From positions 372,001-436,000 of the forward strand of contig NZ_JBIOQR010000001.1 of the NCBI RefSeq assembly GCF_051713825.1: DNA of 64,000 nucleotides. Direction: 5' to 3'. The notes beneath the pieces were generated by a model that did not search any database, had not been told where the DNA came from, and saw nothing but the letters and a program-made list of their open reading frames with translations. Positions 7,722 to 16,613 of this stretch are shown piece after piece (within the stretch, counting starts at the first letter, position 1; each line of letters opens with the position of its first letter). This DNA comes from Enterococcus_K sp051713825. Lineage in GTDB: Bacteria; Bacillota; Bacilli; Lactobacillales; Enterococcaceae. The position numbers were made by a program, and so were the translations under genes.

Positions 7722-8579
7722 TCAATAGGTGAAAAATAGCTTCCGGCGTTTCAGATAAATGACAAAAAACGATAAAATTAAACTAAAGACGAAACCTAAG
7801 ACTAAAATGACAATAAATAATGGCTGTGTGTGGAGCCAAATATTTAGATTATAGAAAGCATCAGCGATAGGTTGCTGAACCGTTTTTTGTAAAGTGGACA
7901 CAGCTGTCTGATACATTTCAAGCGTGTAGTCATCACCTAAAGAAAAACTGTGTGGCCCATAGCTTTGGTTTCCAATCGCTGTAAAGCCAAATGTTAAGTT
8001 ACCACTAGTAAATACCCCAAAGGCAATATTTGCTAAAACGAATAGACCAAAACCAATATTTCCTAATGCATATAGGCCGAAAGAAGCATCACCAATAGCC
8101 AGAAGACCAATCGCAAAAACGCCAATGGAAAATAGACCAGTAGATAAAATACCCAGTGAAATCAAACCGCGTGCAAGTAGGCCGATACTGAGCAGCCCTT
8201 TAGCGCGTACCCCGATTGAGATAATTCCATTTGCTTGTGGAATGGCTCGCATAAAGATTGATTGACTACTAAAAAAAAGAGTAGAATAAGGATTGATTTT
8301 TCTGATTATTGGCAAAACAATATGTACGAGTGGTTTTCCAAAAATCTGTCGTGCACTTTTATACTCATAGTATTGTGGGACCATTCGCTCGTTTAGTAAA
8401 TCATCAACCGTTGTGTTCAGTAAGTCGGCAATTTTAGGTAAGGTATTCAAATCTGGATAGCCTTTTCCACTTTCCCATTTTGAGACCGTCTTATCAGAAA
8501 CAAATAATTGATCAGCGAGCTGCTTTTGTGTGAGATGTCTGTTTTTTCGATAATGTTTCAGTTGTTCTCCTAAATTCAT
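7722..8579 (-). CDS. XRE-family regulator with glycine-pentad repeat and C-terminal membrane helix
   Basis: 285 residues in three parts. Residues 1-65 are a clear Cro/CI helix-turn-helix (LTQKQLADQLFVSDKTVSKWE). Residues 118-208 show Gly at every fifth position for 18 consecutive pentads, with one Gly-to-Ala change; the other positions are mostly Leu, Ile, Phe, Ala and Ser. Residues about 252-275 form a hydrophobic helix followed by Lys/Arg. The repeat has the period of pentapeptide-repeat beta-helices but a Gly-based pattern, so either a beta-solenoid or a glycine-rich membrane stack is possible. It has no obvious operon partner. A membrane-tethered transcription factor is an inference. Confidence 0.8.
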   Translation of the reverse strand: MNLGEQLKHYRKNRHLTQKQLADQLFVSDKTVSKWESGKGYPDLNTLPKIADLLNTTVDDLLNERMVPQYYEYKSARQIFGKPLVHIVLPIIRKINPYSTLFFSSQSIFMRAIPQANGIISIGVRAKGLLSIGLLARGLISLGILSTGLFSIGVFAIGLLAIGDASFGLYALGNIGFGLFVLANIAFGVFTSGNLTFGFTAIGNQSYGPHSFSLGDDYTLEMYQTAVSTLQKTVQQPIADAFYNLNIWLHTQPLFIVILVLGFVFSLILSFFVIYLKRRKLFFTY

Positions 8580-8938
8580 ATAAATTCTCCTTCACTTGTC
8601 GAGTCTTCTATAAGATAAGTATACTCAATTGGCATAAAAAGTCACTCTACTCTTCGTAGAAAGTGCATGAAACCAAGGTTTGTAGAATATGTGAAGGCGA
8701 GCAATTTAAAAAATCATCAGAGAGTATTTCAAAAAGAAGGGAGTAAATGTAGAGATTGATTTCAACTATTCCCGTTAGAGTTTGTGGTGAATTTTAGTAA
8801 TTACAAAAAAATATAGGTTGATATGGCCGATAATGTGTGGTGTACAGTATACTTGCTTTATAAGAGAGCTCGACATTTTTTTTACAAATTTATGGATAGT
8901 AATTCTCAAAATTAATGATAGAAAAGGATGGAAGTGAA
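8580..8938. other. 359-bp gene-free interval
   Basis: It lies between the divergent XRE-type regulator and the pyrophosphatase-like gene. It is A+T-rich and must hold both start regions. No confident hairpin, operator or small gene was seen. GGAG-type ribosome sites are present only next to the flanking starts. Confidence 0.5.
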
Positions 8939-9265
8939 ATGAAAAAAATGAAGGTCAGAGTTCGTATTGATCGACCGATTGGGTATACTGATGATTATGG
9001 AAATGTCTATCCAATAAACTATGGGTTTGTTCCAGGAGTGATAGGCGGCGATGGTGAAGAACAAGATGTGTATATTATTTCAAAGAAGGTAACTAGTGCA
9101 TTAGAGGAATTCGAAGGACAGCTTGTTGCTATTATACATAGGAAAAATGATATTGAGGATAAGTGGGTAGCAACTTCAAGTGGTGAAGGTTTAACAAAAA
9201 AGGAGATAGCCGAGCAAACGTACTTTATAGAACAATATTTCGACTCGACTATTGAACTTCTATAA
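8939..9265 (+). CDS. Short inorganic pyrophosphatase-like protein
   Basis: 108 residues. The N-terminal part (VRIDRPIGYTDDYGNVYPINYGFVPG, partial quote RPIGYTDDYGNVYPINYGF) and the acidic GGDGEEQDVYII segment correspond to the substrate-binding strand and metal-binding loop of family I soluble pyrophosphatases. That family normally has about 160-180 residues, and the remainder is absent, so this is a minimal or derived version. Activity cannot be assumed. The ATG at 8939 is preferred (AAGG and GGAAG upstream). It stands alone between the regulator and the insertion sequence. Confidence 0.65.
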   Translation: MKKMKVRVRIDRPIGYTDDYGNVYPINYGFVPGVIGGDGEEQDVYIISKKVTSALEEFEGQLVAIIHRKNDIEDKWVATSSGEGLTKKEIAEQTYFIEQYFDSTIELL

Positions 9266-9284
9266 AAGTGAAAACGATGTTGGT

Positions 9285-9318
9285 TTCTATTACCAATCTA
9301 GATAAATTGGTAATAGAA
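9285..9318. repeat. 13-bp inverted repeat after the pyrophosphatase-like gene
   Basis: TTCTATTACCAAT (9285-9297) and ATTGGTAATAGAA (9306-9318) are perfect complements with an 8-base loop. No T run follows, so it is a stable hairpin rather than a standard terminator. Confidence 0.7.
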
Positions 9319-9437
9319 CGGATACATTAAATGGTTTCATTTCTAAAATAGCCCTAATGTAGGCTTTAACTTAAAAAAATAAAGAACAATAGGAAGTAGA
9401 GATAAGACTAACGATAAACAGCCATTTCATAAATGAT

Positions 9438-9494
9438 TTTCTCCAACCAATATAGATGAGGGGCGTTTGTAAAAAATGCTATCGGTTGGAGAAA
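9438..9494. repeat. 11-bp inverted repeat with 35-base loop
   Basis: TTTCTCCAACC (9438-9448) and GGTTGGAGAAA (9484-9494) are perfect complements. It lies in the gene-free interval before the insertion sequence (9266-9609). Function unknown; it could be an operator or the remains of a mobile element end. Confidence 0.55.
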
Positions 9495-9609
9495 TTGATT
9501 TTATTAAAAAATCTAGTAGTTTTGCATCAAAATTTACAAACAAACTTTTTTGAAAATTTGAAGTCGAAATGTATTTGAATCAAGCCAATTAGTGTAAAAT
9601 AACTCATGT

Positions 9610-11285
9610 CCTGAATTATTCATACTTTTAAAAAAATAACGAAGAAAACCTTAAAACCAAATTTTAGAGAACTTGGCACCTAATTTTGAATCTATTCAGA
9701 AGAAAAATTGGATTCGAAACTTAATTCTGCCTTCATTTCTTGGGTTTCACTTAAAAAAGGGCACACTAGCCCCTTGGTAGCACTAAAAAATTTTTTTAAG
9801 GTCTATGTCAGTTTTTTGTAGGATAAAGCTGTAAGCCTTGTATTTTTTCAAGAACCTGCCAATAAAACACATCAAATACATTCGTGCTAGAAAGTTGAAT
9901 AAACGTTCGCCTTGCATGAGAGACCACACGAGCTGCGATATGAAATAGACGGAAACGAATCGTACAGATGCTAAGCTTCTTTTGAGTTTCAGGAAAGACC
10001 AGTTGTTTCATACACTGCATTAAATTGTAAGCAACACTGCTTAAAAGCATCCGAAATGCATTCGCTGTAAACGATGTACTGTCCGTTTTATCGAAGAAAA
10101 AACCGTTTTTGATTTCTTTGATTAAATTTTCCATGGCACCACGGTTTTGATACATGGGGAAAATTTGTTTTGGAGATAACTCTATTAGATTGGTTACGAG
10201 AAATGCATGAGAAAACAGAAATTCTCCAGCGTTTCGAGTCGATTTGATCACCACGCGATAGGGATGTACCCAAGTATTCGGGCAATAGTTCTCTAACGTA
10301 AACCACTGGACTTCTTCTTTGGTGAAATCAGTCTCATCACTGTATAAGACAAGTTGTTCAGCGATTTTTTGCAGTTTTCGATTGGCTTTTAGTCGAATGA
10401 TGAATTTGGCATGGTGTGTTTCACAAACTTGATAGACTTCAGGTTTGGCAAATCCACTGTCTCCTCGAACAATCAGTTCTAACTCCTTTTCCTGATAACG
10501 CTGAAGGATAGGCGCTAGAAAATCTTCGGCACCTTTTGAAGTATAGTCGCACCCTGCACGCAATTCAGCACCTAATAATGCGCCAGAAATGAGGTCAAAA
10601 GCTAATAGAGGATGATAGCCAGTGGTTTTATAATGGCCATTGTAAGTTGATTCTTCTTGTTTTCCATAAGTATCACAGTGCGTAGAATCGATGTCCAAAA
10701 TCATTTGTCTTTGATTCGTTTGCTCGATTAAAAACGCACCGAGAGTTTGTGCTAAATGGTGTACGCCAGGCAGTTCTTCTTGACTGACCCCATTGATAAA
10801 ACGAGATAACGTTGGCTGAGAGGCACAAAGCTTATCCAGTGCAAGTTGAAAAACAGGATCCTCTTTTAATGTGTTAGCCGCTTCATCTTTCTGATATCCG
10901 GCAATCAGTTGAAGGACCAATTGCGTAAATTGGTTCTTTAGCTGATGGGTACAATATTTCCTATTGTCTTGAAAAGCGACTGTTTCTTGTAAAAAATGGT
11001 CAAATTGGATTTTTTTCATAAATTCTTTCACAAGTAAAATGCCGCCATCTGAGGAAAGCCGACCACCATCGTTAGAAATTTCCAGTTTGGGATTGAATAA
11101 AAGGGATTGTTGTTGTAATGTAGACATGAAGAGCACACTCCTTGTTTTTGTTGGTTTTTGTCAACTTTACAATAACATAAAGTGTGCTCTTTTTGTGCAC
11201 CTATTGGGTGAAATGAAAGAAATCTCAAACCCTTTGAGGTTCTTAGAGTCTTGAAACTTTCTAATGATTTTATGAATAATTCAGG
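9610..11285 (-). mobile_element. IS1380-family insertion sequence, complete with terminal inverted repeats
   Basis: CCTGAATTATTCATA (9610-9624) and its exact complement TATGAATAATTCAGG (11271-11285) form 15-bp terminal inverted repeats enclosing 1676 bp and a single transposase gene. This fits the length and CCT-starting ends of the IS1380 family. The four bases outside the ends (ATGT on the left, CTAA on the right) do not match, so no 4-bp target duplication is visible. Confidence 0.88.
9808..11127 (-). CDS. IS1380-family DDE transposase
   Basis: 439 residues from the ATG at 11127 (MSTLQQQS). The SDGGILLVKEF start, the first catalytic Asp in MILDIDSTHCDTYG, the second in LIVRGDSGFAKPEVY and the Glu in YQNRGAMENLIKEIKNG form the DDE set of this family. 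The frame is intact and full length, so the element may still be active. An in-frame upstream Met at 11136 is possible. The gene occupies most of the IS and is transcribed towards the pyrophosphatase-like gene. Confidence 0.92.
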   Translation of the reverse strand: MSTLQQQSLLFNPKLEISNDGGRLSSDGGILLVKEFMKKIQFDHFLQETVAFQDNRKYCTHQLKNQFTQLVLQLIAGYQKDEAANTLKEDPVFQLALDKLCASQPTLSRFINGVSQEELPGVHHLAQTLGAFLIEQTNQRQMILDIDSTHCDTYGKQEESTYNGHYKTTGYHPLLAFDLISGALLGAELRAGCDYTSKGAEDFLAPILQRYQEKELELIVRGDSGFAKPEVYQVCETHHAKFIIRLKANRKLQKIAEQLVLYSDETDFTKEEVQWFTLENYCPNTWVHPYRVVIKSTRNAGEFLFSHAFLVTNLIELSPKQIFPMYQNRGAMENLIKEIKNGFFFDKTDSTSFTANAFRMLLSSVAYNLMQCMKQLVFPETQKKLSICTIRFRLFHIAARVVSHARRTFIQLSSTNVFDVFYWQVLEKIQGLQLYPTKN

Positions 11286-11378
11286 CTAAATTTGAATAGT
11301 AATTAATTTCTATATTGATTGATTAAGTTAGGCTTAATGAGTGAGTATTAACATTTATGAAATCGCCACCAAAAAATG

Positions 11379-11407
11379 TTGACATCTAATAAATTCCCTA
11401 CTATACT
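11379..11407 (+). promoter_or_regulatory. Promoter of the beta-glucoside operon
   Basis: TTGACA (11379-11384) and TATACT (11402-11407) with a 17-base spacer, a near-consensus vegetative promoter directly upstream of the RAT/terminator leader. Confidence 0.85.
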
Positions 11408-11457
11408 GTAGAGGAGAAAAAACTTAAATTAGGGCAACGGTGGTAGTTGCCGCGATG

Positions 11458-11487
11458 AGTATGTTACTGATAATGCAGGCAGAACTC
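11458..11487 (+). promoter_or_regulatory. Ribonucleic antiterminator (RAT) site
   Basis: The stretch containing TGTTACTGATAATGCAGGC closely follows the RAT consensus bound by LicT/SacY-type proteins. Its last bases overlap the left arm of the terminator at 11483, so binding by the antiterminator would prevent the terminator from folding. Confidence 0.88.
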
Positions 11488-11537
11488 AAATTACCTTGGG
11501 ATAAATATACTATCCCCAGGTAGTTTGAGTTTTTTTG
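11483..11537 (+). terminator. Conditional terminator in the beta-glucoside leader
   Basis: AACTCAAATTACCTTGGGATA (11483-11503) pairs with the stretch 11511-11531 ending GTTTGAGTT, followed by seven T. It lies between the promoter and the antiterminator gene, the standard autoregulatory arrangement. Confidence 0.88.
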
Positions 11538-11555
11538 TTTGGAAGGAGGGAAAGT

Positions 11556-12416
11556 ATGTTAATCAGTCAGATTTTGAACAATAATGTAGCCATTGTAAGA
11601 AAGGGAAGTAACAACGAAGCACGTGGAAATGAAATTATCGTTTATTCAAAGGGTGTTGCTTTCAAGCATAAGGTTGGTGATAACATCTCAGAGGATGAGA
11701 TTCAAAAAACTTACGTTTTAGACTCACATGATAAGTTAGAACATTTCAGCTATCTACTTTCTAATACGAAGGATGAATATCTTCAAATTGTTACAAAGAC
11801 GATTGAGTATGGAGAAGCTATCATAAATAAAAAAGTTTCTGATTATCTCTATTTAGCGTTATTAGACCATGTTGATTTTGCTATTAAAAGGTTGGAAAAA
11901 GAACAGATTGTAAAAAGCCCCTTAGATTGGGAGGTTCGTAAGTTTTATCCGGATCATTATAAGATTGGACTTTATGCGGTAAAACTAATTGAACAAACAA
12001 CAGGTCTAGCTTGTCCGAATGAAGAAGCAGTATCAATTGCTTTACACTTTATTAATCTACAGACAAAAGAGAATGAAGATGACAATATGGTGCGAATGAT
12101 GGAGGCAGTCAGAAATATATTATCGATTATTAAGTACCATTTTAAATTGGAGTTCGAAGAGGAAAGTATAAATTATGCTCGGTTAGTGACTCACTTACAG
12201 TATTTTATCATTCGAATGTTTAAGAATGAAGGGTATACATCAAATGAGACTGAGTTGAATAAACAGATTCGAAAACTATATCCAGAGGCGTTTAGTTGTG
12301 TTAATAAGATACGTATTTATGTCAGAGACACGTTCGAAAAGGAATTATCTGATGAAGAGGAGTCCTATTTGATGCTTCATATTCAACGTGTTACAAAACG
12401 AGAAGAGGAGAACTAA
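11556..12416 (+). CDS. licT: BglG/LicT-family transcriptional antiterminator
   Basis: 286 residues. Residues 1-55 are the CAT RNA-binding domain (ISQILNNNVAIVRKG, then VYSKGVAFKHKVGD). Two PTS regulation domains follow, with conserved His residues in LLDHVDFAIKRL and ALHFINLQ (PRD1) and in THLQYFIIRM and LMLHIQRV (PRD2). These are phosphorylated by the PTS to report sugar supply. The ATG at 11556 follows GGAAGGAGGG; a TTG at 11535 is less likely. It binds the RAT at 11458-11487 and switches on its own operon. The PTS gene begins 1 bp after its stop. Confidence 0.93.
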   Translation: MLISQILNNNVAIVRKGSNNEARGNEIIVYSKGVAFKHKVGDNISEDEIQKTYVLDSHDKLEHFSYLLSNTKDEYLQIVTKTIEYGEAIINKKVSDYLYLALLDHVDFAIKRLEKEQIVKSPLDWEVRKFYPDHYKIGLYAVKLIEQTTGLACPNEEAVSIALHFINLQTKENEDDNMVRMMEAVRNILSIIKYHFKLEFEEESINYARLVTHLQYFIIRMFKNEGYTSNETELNKQIRKLYPEAFSCVNKIRIYVRDTFEKELSDEEESYLMLHIQRVTKREEEN

Positions 12417-12417
12417 T

Positions 12418-14262
12418 ATGAAATATAAAGAATTTTGTGACCAGCTGATTGAATTACTCGGCGGCAAAGATAATATTCAAAGTGTAACAAATTGTATGAC
12501 ACGTTTGCGGTTTAAACTAAAGGATCGTGAAATTGCACGTACAGAAGAAATTAAGGATTTACCGGATGTGATCGATGTTGTTTCAAATGATGTCGCCTAC
12601 CAAGTAATTATTGGGACTCAAGTCCAAGATATTCGTCCTGAATTAAACCAAATTTTGGGATTGGGTGAAGAAAATGCTGAAGCGAGCTCAGGTGAAAAAG
12701 AAAAGCCTGTGACGATGGCTTTACGGATACTCTCTGAAGCGATGGGACCAATTTTAGTTCCAATCATGTCGGCAGGTCTATTGGCAGGGATTTTATCACT
12801 GCTTTCATTGACTGGATTAGTATCTGCAGAAAGTTCAACTTATTTAATTTTAGATGCGATTCGTCAGTCTGTATTTTTCTTCTTACCTGTATTGATTGCG
12901 ATTTCTTTTGGCCGTCAGTTAGGGGTAAATGAATACTTAGCAGTCACAGTTGCTCTTACACTGATGTCTGAAACAATCAATGGCGTTGCCGGGTTAGACT
13001 TTTTGGGGTTGAAACTACCTGAAACGACTTATTCTAACTCGTTCTTCCCGATTATTCTAAGTATCATATTTATGAAATATGTTGGAAAAGCCTTAGATAA
13101 AATCATTCCAAAAGCTTTACAGTATTTCTTTAATCCAGTATTGATTTTGATTATTACATTGCCTGTCACTTTAATCTTGTTTGGCCCTCTAGGAACTTAC
13201 ATTGGGGATGGGATAAACTTTATATTTGAATTTATTGGCAATACATTTGGTAGTTGGAGTGTAGTTATGTTGTATGCAGCGCTACAACCATTTTTGATTA
13301 CGATTGGTGCAGGGAACTTTATTTTACCAATCTTTATGAATTCGTATGCAACATTAGGTTACGATCCAGTCTTTACTGCAGCGTGGGTTATTTCTGATAT
13401 TGCTGTTTGTGGGGCTGTCTTAGGTTACTTCTTTAGATCAAAGGATCCAAAACAGAAACAATTATTTGGGACAACAGCCTTTAGTGCATTTATGGGTGTA
13501 ACTGAGCCTGCAATCTACGGTGTGTTTGTAAAATATCGTCGTCCATACATTGCTGTTTTAATTGGTGGTGGACTAGGTGGACTATTCGCTGGGCTAATGA
13601 AAGTTGTCGGCTATGCACCTGTAGGTCTATTTGGAATTGCATCATTTATTGGTAAGGATAATTATAGAAACTTTTATATGATGGTGATTGCTGTCATTAT
13701 CGGATTTATTGGGTCAGGAATTGTAGCCTACCTTCTAGGAATTCCAGATGATGAAAAAGTAGCAGCGAAGGAAGAATTAACATTAGAGTCTGATTCAAAA
13801 GAGGTTCCTAAACTAACAATAAAAGCTCCAGTAAAAGGCAAAAATGTTGTATTAAGCAATGTAAATGATAAAGCATTTGCCTCTTCTGCATTAGGAAAAG
13901 GACTGGGAATTGAACCAGAGGAAGATACAATTTATGCCCCGATTAGTGGTGAAGTAGTCAGCCTGTTCCCAACAAAACATGCGATTGGAATTAAGACAAC
14001 TCACGGAATTGAAATATTGATTCACATTGGGATAAATACGGTAGAGCTTAACGGAAAGTATTTTGAATCATTTGTGCAACAAGGAGATATGATCACAATC
14101 GGACAGGCAATTCTGAAAGCGGATATGGCTAAAATTCGTGAGGAAGGCTACGACCCAGTCGTTATAACAGTTATTACGAATACTTCAGATTATTTAGATG
14201 TTTTACCAACCAACGATTTAAATTTAACTAATAAAGAAGATTGCTTAACAGTCGTCGTATAG
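12418..14262 (+). CDS. bglP: PTS beta-glucoside transporter, IIBCA
   Basis: 614 residues. The IIB domain comes first, with the phosphorylated Cys26 in SVTNCMTRLRF. The IIC domain has about eight to ten membrane segments between about residues 100 and 440 and carries the FMGVTEPAIYG motif. The C-terminal IIA domain has its active His536 in LIHIGINTVEL. The enzyme takes up aryl-beta-glucosides or cellobiose-like sugars and delivers them as 6-phosphates. It is translationally tied to the antiterminator upstream and followed by the 6-phospho-beta-glucosidase 16 bp downstream. Confidence 0.95.
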   Translation: MKYKEFCDQLIELLGGKDNIQSVTNCMTRLRFKLKDREIARTEEIKDLPDVIDVVSNDVAYQVIIGTQVQDIRPELNQILGLGEENAEASSGEKEKPVTMALRILSEAMGPILVPIMSAGLLAGILSLLSLTGLVSAESSTYLILDAIRQSVFFFLPVLIAISFGRQLGVNEYLAVTVALTLMSETINGVAGLDFLGLKLPETTYSNSFFPIILSIIFMKYVGKALDKIIPKALQYFFNPVLILIITLPVTLILFGPLGTYIGDGINFIFEFIGNTFGSWSVVMLYAALQPFLITIGAGNFILPIFMNSYATLGYDPVFTAAWVISDIAVCGAVLGYFFRSKDPKQKQLFGTTAFSAFMGVTEPAIYGVFVKYRRPYIAVLIGGGLGGLFAGLMKVVGYAPVGLFGIASFIGKDNYRNFYMMVIAVIIGFIGSGIVAYLLGIPDDEKVAAKEELTLESDSKEVPKLTIKAPVKGKNVVLSNVNDKAFASSALGKGLGIEPEEDTIYAPISGEVVSLFPTKHAIGIKTTHGIEILIHIGINTVELNGKYFESFVQQGDMITIGQAILKADMAKIREEGYDPVVITVITNTSDYLDVLPTNDLNLTNKEDCLTVVV

Positions 14263-14278
14263 ATAAGGAGAGAAATAA

Positions 14279-15712
14279 ATGACGAAATTATCGAAGGACT
14301 TTTTATGGGGCGGAAGTATCGCAGCGCATCAGTTAGAAGGGGCATGGCAAGAAGGTGGAAAAGGTCCAGCAATTATGGATTTTGCTACATCAGGGTCAGC
14401 TAACACACCTCGTGAATATACGAAAACAATCGAAGAGGGCAGACATTATCCTTCACATGAAGGAATTGATTTTTACCATCGTTATAAAGAAGACATTCAA
14501 TTATTTGGAGAGATGGGCTTTAAAAGTCTGCGTATTTCAGTCGACTGGTCACGTATTTATCCAAATGGCGATGATGCTGAGCCAAATCAAGCGGGTATTG
14601 AGTTCTATCAAAATGTAGTTGATGAACTATTGAAATACAGAATTGAACCGATTATCACACTTTATCATTTTGAATTACCAATGAATTTAGTGACAACTTA
14701 TGGCTCTTGGAAGAACCGGAAAGTCATCGATTACTATTTGAAATTTGTAGAAACTATGGTTAAAGCGCTGAAAGGAAAGGTCAAATATTGGGTTACTTTC
14801 AACGAAATGAATCATATTGATCCACAAACAGAAGCTTCGGATATGTTCACGTATATTTTAGCAGGACTGAAATATAGCGAACTAGAAGGGAATAAAAAAG
14901 AAATATTAGCCGTGGTCGGCTATAACATGACCTTAGCTGGTGTAAAAGCAACAAAATTAATTCACCAATTAGATGCAGATAGTCAAGTTGGTTGTGTGTT
15001 CGGTATTACGCCAACCTATTCAGTCGATTGCAATCCTACAAATGTTTTGAATGCATTTAAAGAAATGGATCGTGACTTCTACCAAGTGGATGCAATGTGT
15101 TACGGTGAATTCCCTAAATATAAATTGAGAGAATATGCAGATATGGGCATTGACATTGGGATGACTGAAGAAGATAAACAAGCATTCGCTGAAGGGAAAT
15201 TGGATTACATTGGCATGAATTATTACATGTCTGCGGTTGCATTATATGAAGGTGGCGAAGCAGATGAAAGCTCATTCTTTGGTGGTGTTCATAATCCATT
15301 CTTGGAAAAAACTAAGTGGGGATGGGGAATTGATCCAGTCGGTATTAGATACTTATTAAACTATACCTATCGAAGATACGGACTCCCGATTATTATTTGT
15401 GAAAACGGGTTAGGGGCAGTTGATGAAGTCGGGGCAGACGGAATTGTTCATGATGATTATCGTATTGACTTTTTACGCAAACATTTGAGTGAGTTGAAAA
15501 AAGCCGTTGAAGAAGATAAAGTCGATTGTTTTGGTTACTTAATGTGGGGCCCGATTGATTTAGTTAGTGCGACAACTGGCGAGATGAAAAAACGCTATGG
15601 TTTTATTTATGTGAACAAACATGATGATGGAACAGGCGATTTATCAAGAAGCCGTAAAGATTCATTCTATTGGTATAAACAGTTAATTGAAACGAATGGA
15701 GAGGAGCTTTAA
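14279..15712 (+). CDS. bglA: 6-phospho-beta-glucosidase, GH1
   Basis: 477 residues, the normal length for GH1. FLWGGSIAAHQLEGAW opens the barrel. The acid/base Glu176 lies in TFNEMNH and the nucleophile Glu375 in ICENGLG. The C-terminal RSRKDSFYWYKQLIE and KKRYGFIYV are typical of phospho-glucosidases. It cleaves intracellular beta-glucoside-6-phosphates delivered by BglP to glucose-6-phosphate and aglycone or glucose. AAGGAGAG precedes the ATG. The lipoprotein phosphatase gene starts 3 bp after its stop. Confidence 0.95.
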   Translation: MTKLSKDFLWGGSIAAHQLEGAWQEGGKGPAIMDFATSGSANTPREYTKTIEEGRHYPSHEGIDFYHRYKEDIQLFGEMGFKSLRISVDWSRIYPNGDDAEPNQAGIEFYQNVVDELLKYRIEPIITLYHFELPMNLVTTYGSWKNRKVIDYYLKFVETMVKALKGKVKYWVTFNEMNHIDPQTEASDMFTYILAGLKYSELEGNKKEILAVVGYNMTLAGVKATKLIHQLDADSQVGCVFGITPTYSVDCNPTNVLNAFKEMDRDFYQVDAMCYGEFPKYKLREYADMGIDIGMTEEDKQAFAEGKLDYIGMNYYMSAVALYEGGEADESSFFGGVHNPFLEKTKWGWGIDPVGIRYLLNYTYRRYGLPIIICENGLGAVDEVGADGIVHDDYRIDFLRKHLSELKKAVEEDKVDCFGYLMWGPIDLVSATTGEMKKRYGFIYVNKHDDGTGDLSRSRKDSFYWYKQLIETNGEEL

Positions 15713-15715
15713 AAA

Positions 15716-16498
15716 ATGAAAAAAGTATTTTTAGGGTTGTTTGTCGGGTTACTAGGATTGAGTTTAACCGCTTGTGGATCAGAAAATAATAAATCTGAAG
15801 CGAAAGAAAAAAATGATGAAGTGACTATTTACTTAATCAGACATGGAAAAACATTTTTCAATACAACAGATCAAGTACAAGGGTTTGCTGACTCACCATT
15901 GACTGATGTAGGGATTAGTCAGGCTGAGAAACTAGGAGAAGGCTTAAAGGATATCAAATTTGATTTAGCTTATTCTAGTGAACTGGGTCGCCAGAGAAAT
16001 ACAGCAAAATTAATTCTTTCTAAAAGTGAGCATAAAACACCAGAATTGCTTGAACATGATGGTTTCAAAGAATGGAATTATGGTGGCTATGAAGGAAAAA
16101 CCAATGGTGAAATGTGGGAACCGATTTTTGAGAAAAATGGTTTGAAATTAGATGAGAACTGGTCTGACTATGAGAAGCTAGTTGAAAAAATAGGTGACGC
16201 AGGGATTGCCAATGCCATTGCTGAAAATGATCCGTTAAAAGCGGCTGAAACCTATGATGAAATTACTACTCGTGGACAAGCGGCCATGGACCAAGTGATT
16301 AAAGATGCAAAGAAGAAAAATGCTGAGAATGTGATGATTGTTTCTTCAGGAAGTATGATTCCAACAATCTTAGAGCTTATAGTTCCAGAAGAATATCAAG
16401 GTGAAGTATTAGACAATTGTAGCGTGACCATTCTTAAATATAAGGACAACAAATATTCTTTAGATGTCATTGGTGATACACAATACATAGAAGAATAA
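15716..16498 (+). CDS. Histidine phosphatase (phosphoglycerate mutase-like) lipoprotein
   Basis: 260 residues. A lipoprotein signal peptide ends in LTAC with Cys20 as the lipid anchor, and an Asn/Lys/Glu-rich spacer follows. The histidine phosphatase core begins at IYLIRHGKTFFN (catalytic His43 in RHG), with AYSSELGRQRNTA and, near the end, IVSSGSMIP in place of the usual second-His motif GH(x). The protein should sit on the outer face of the membrane, which is unusual for this superfamily. It is the last gene of the beta-glucoside operon (3-bp gap). A role in dephosphorylating an external substrate is inferred. Confidence 0.85.
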   Translation: MKKVFLGLFVGLLGLSLTACGSENNKSEAKEKNDEVTIYLIRHGKTFFNTTDQVQGFADSPLTDVGISQAEKLGEGLKDIKFDLAYSSELGRQRNTAKLILSKSEHKTPELLEHDGFKEWNYGGYEGKTNGEMWEPIFEKNGLKLDENWSDYEKLVEKIGDAGIANAIAENDPLKAAETYDEITTRGQAAMDQVIKDAKKKNAENVMIVSSGSMIPTILELIVPEEYQGEVLDNCSVTILKYKDNKYSLDVIGDTQYIEE

Positions 16499-16520
16499 TT
16501 AAATTTTTAATAGTGATAAA

Positions 16521-16565
16521 TTAAGCAGTCTAAGCCAAGTTTCTGAGCTTAGGCTGCTTAATTCC
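16521..16565 (+). terminator. Terminator of the beta-glucoside operon
   Basis: TTAAGCAGTCTAAGC (16521-16535) pairs with GCTTAGGCTGCTTAA (16547-16561), one wobble, followed by TTCCTTATTT. Confidence 0.8.
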
Positions 16566-16613
16566 TTATTTAGCTTGGTAGTTATATTCGTTGACAGGTA
16601 TCTACAATAACTA

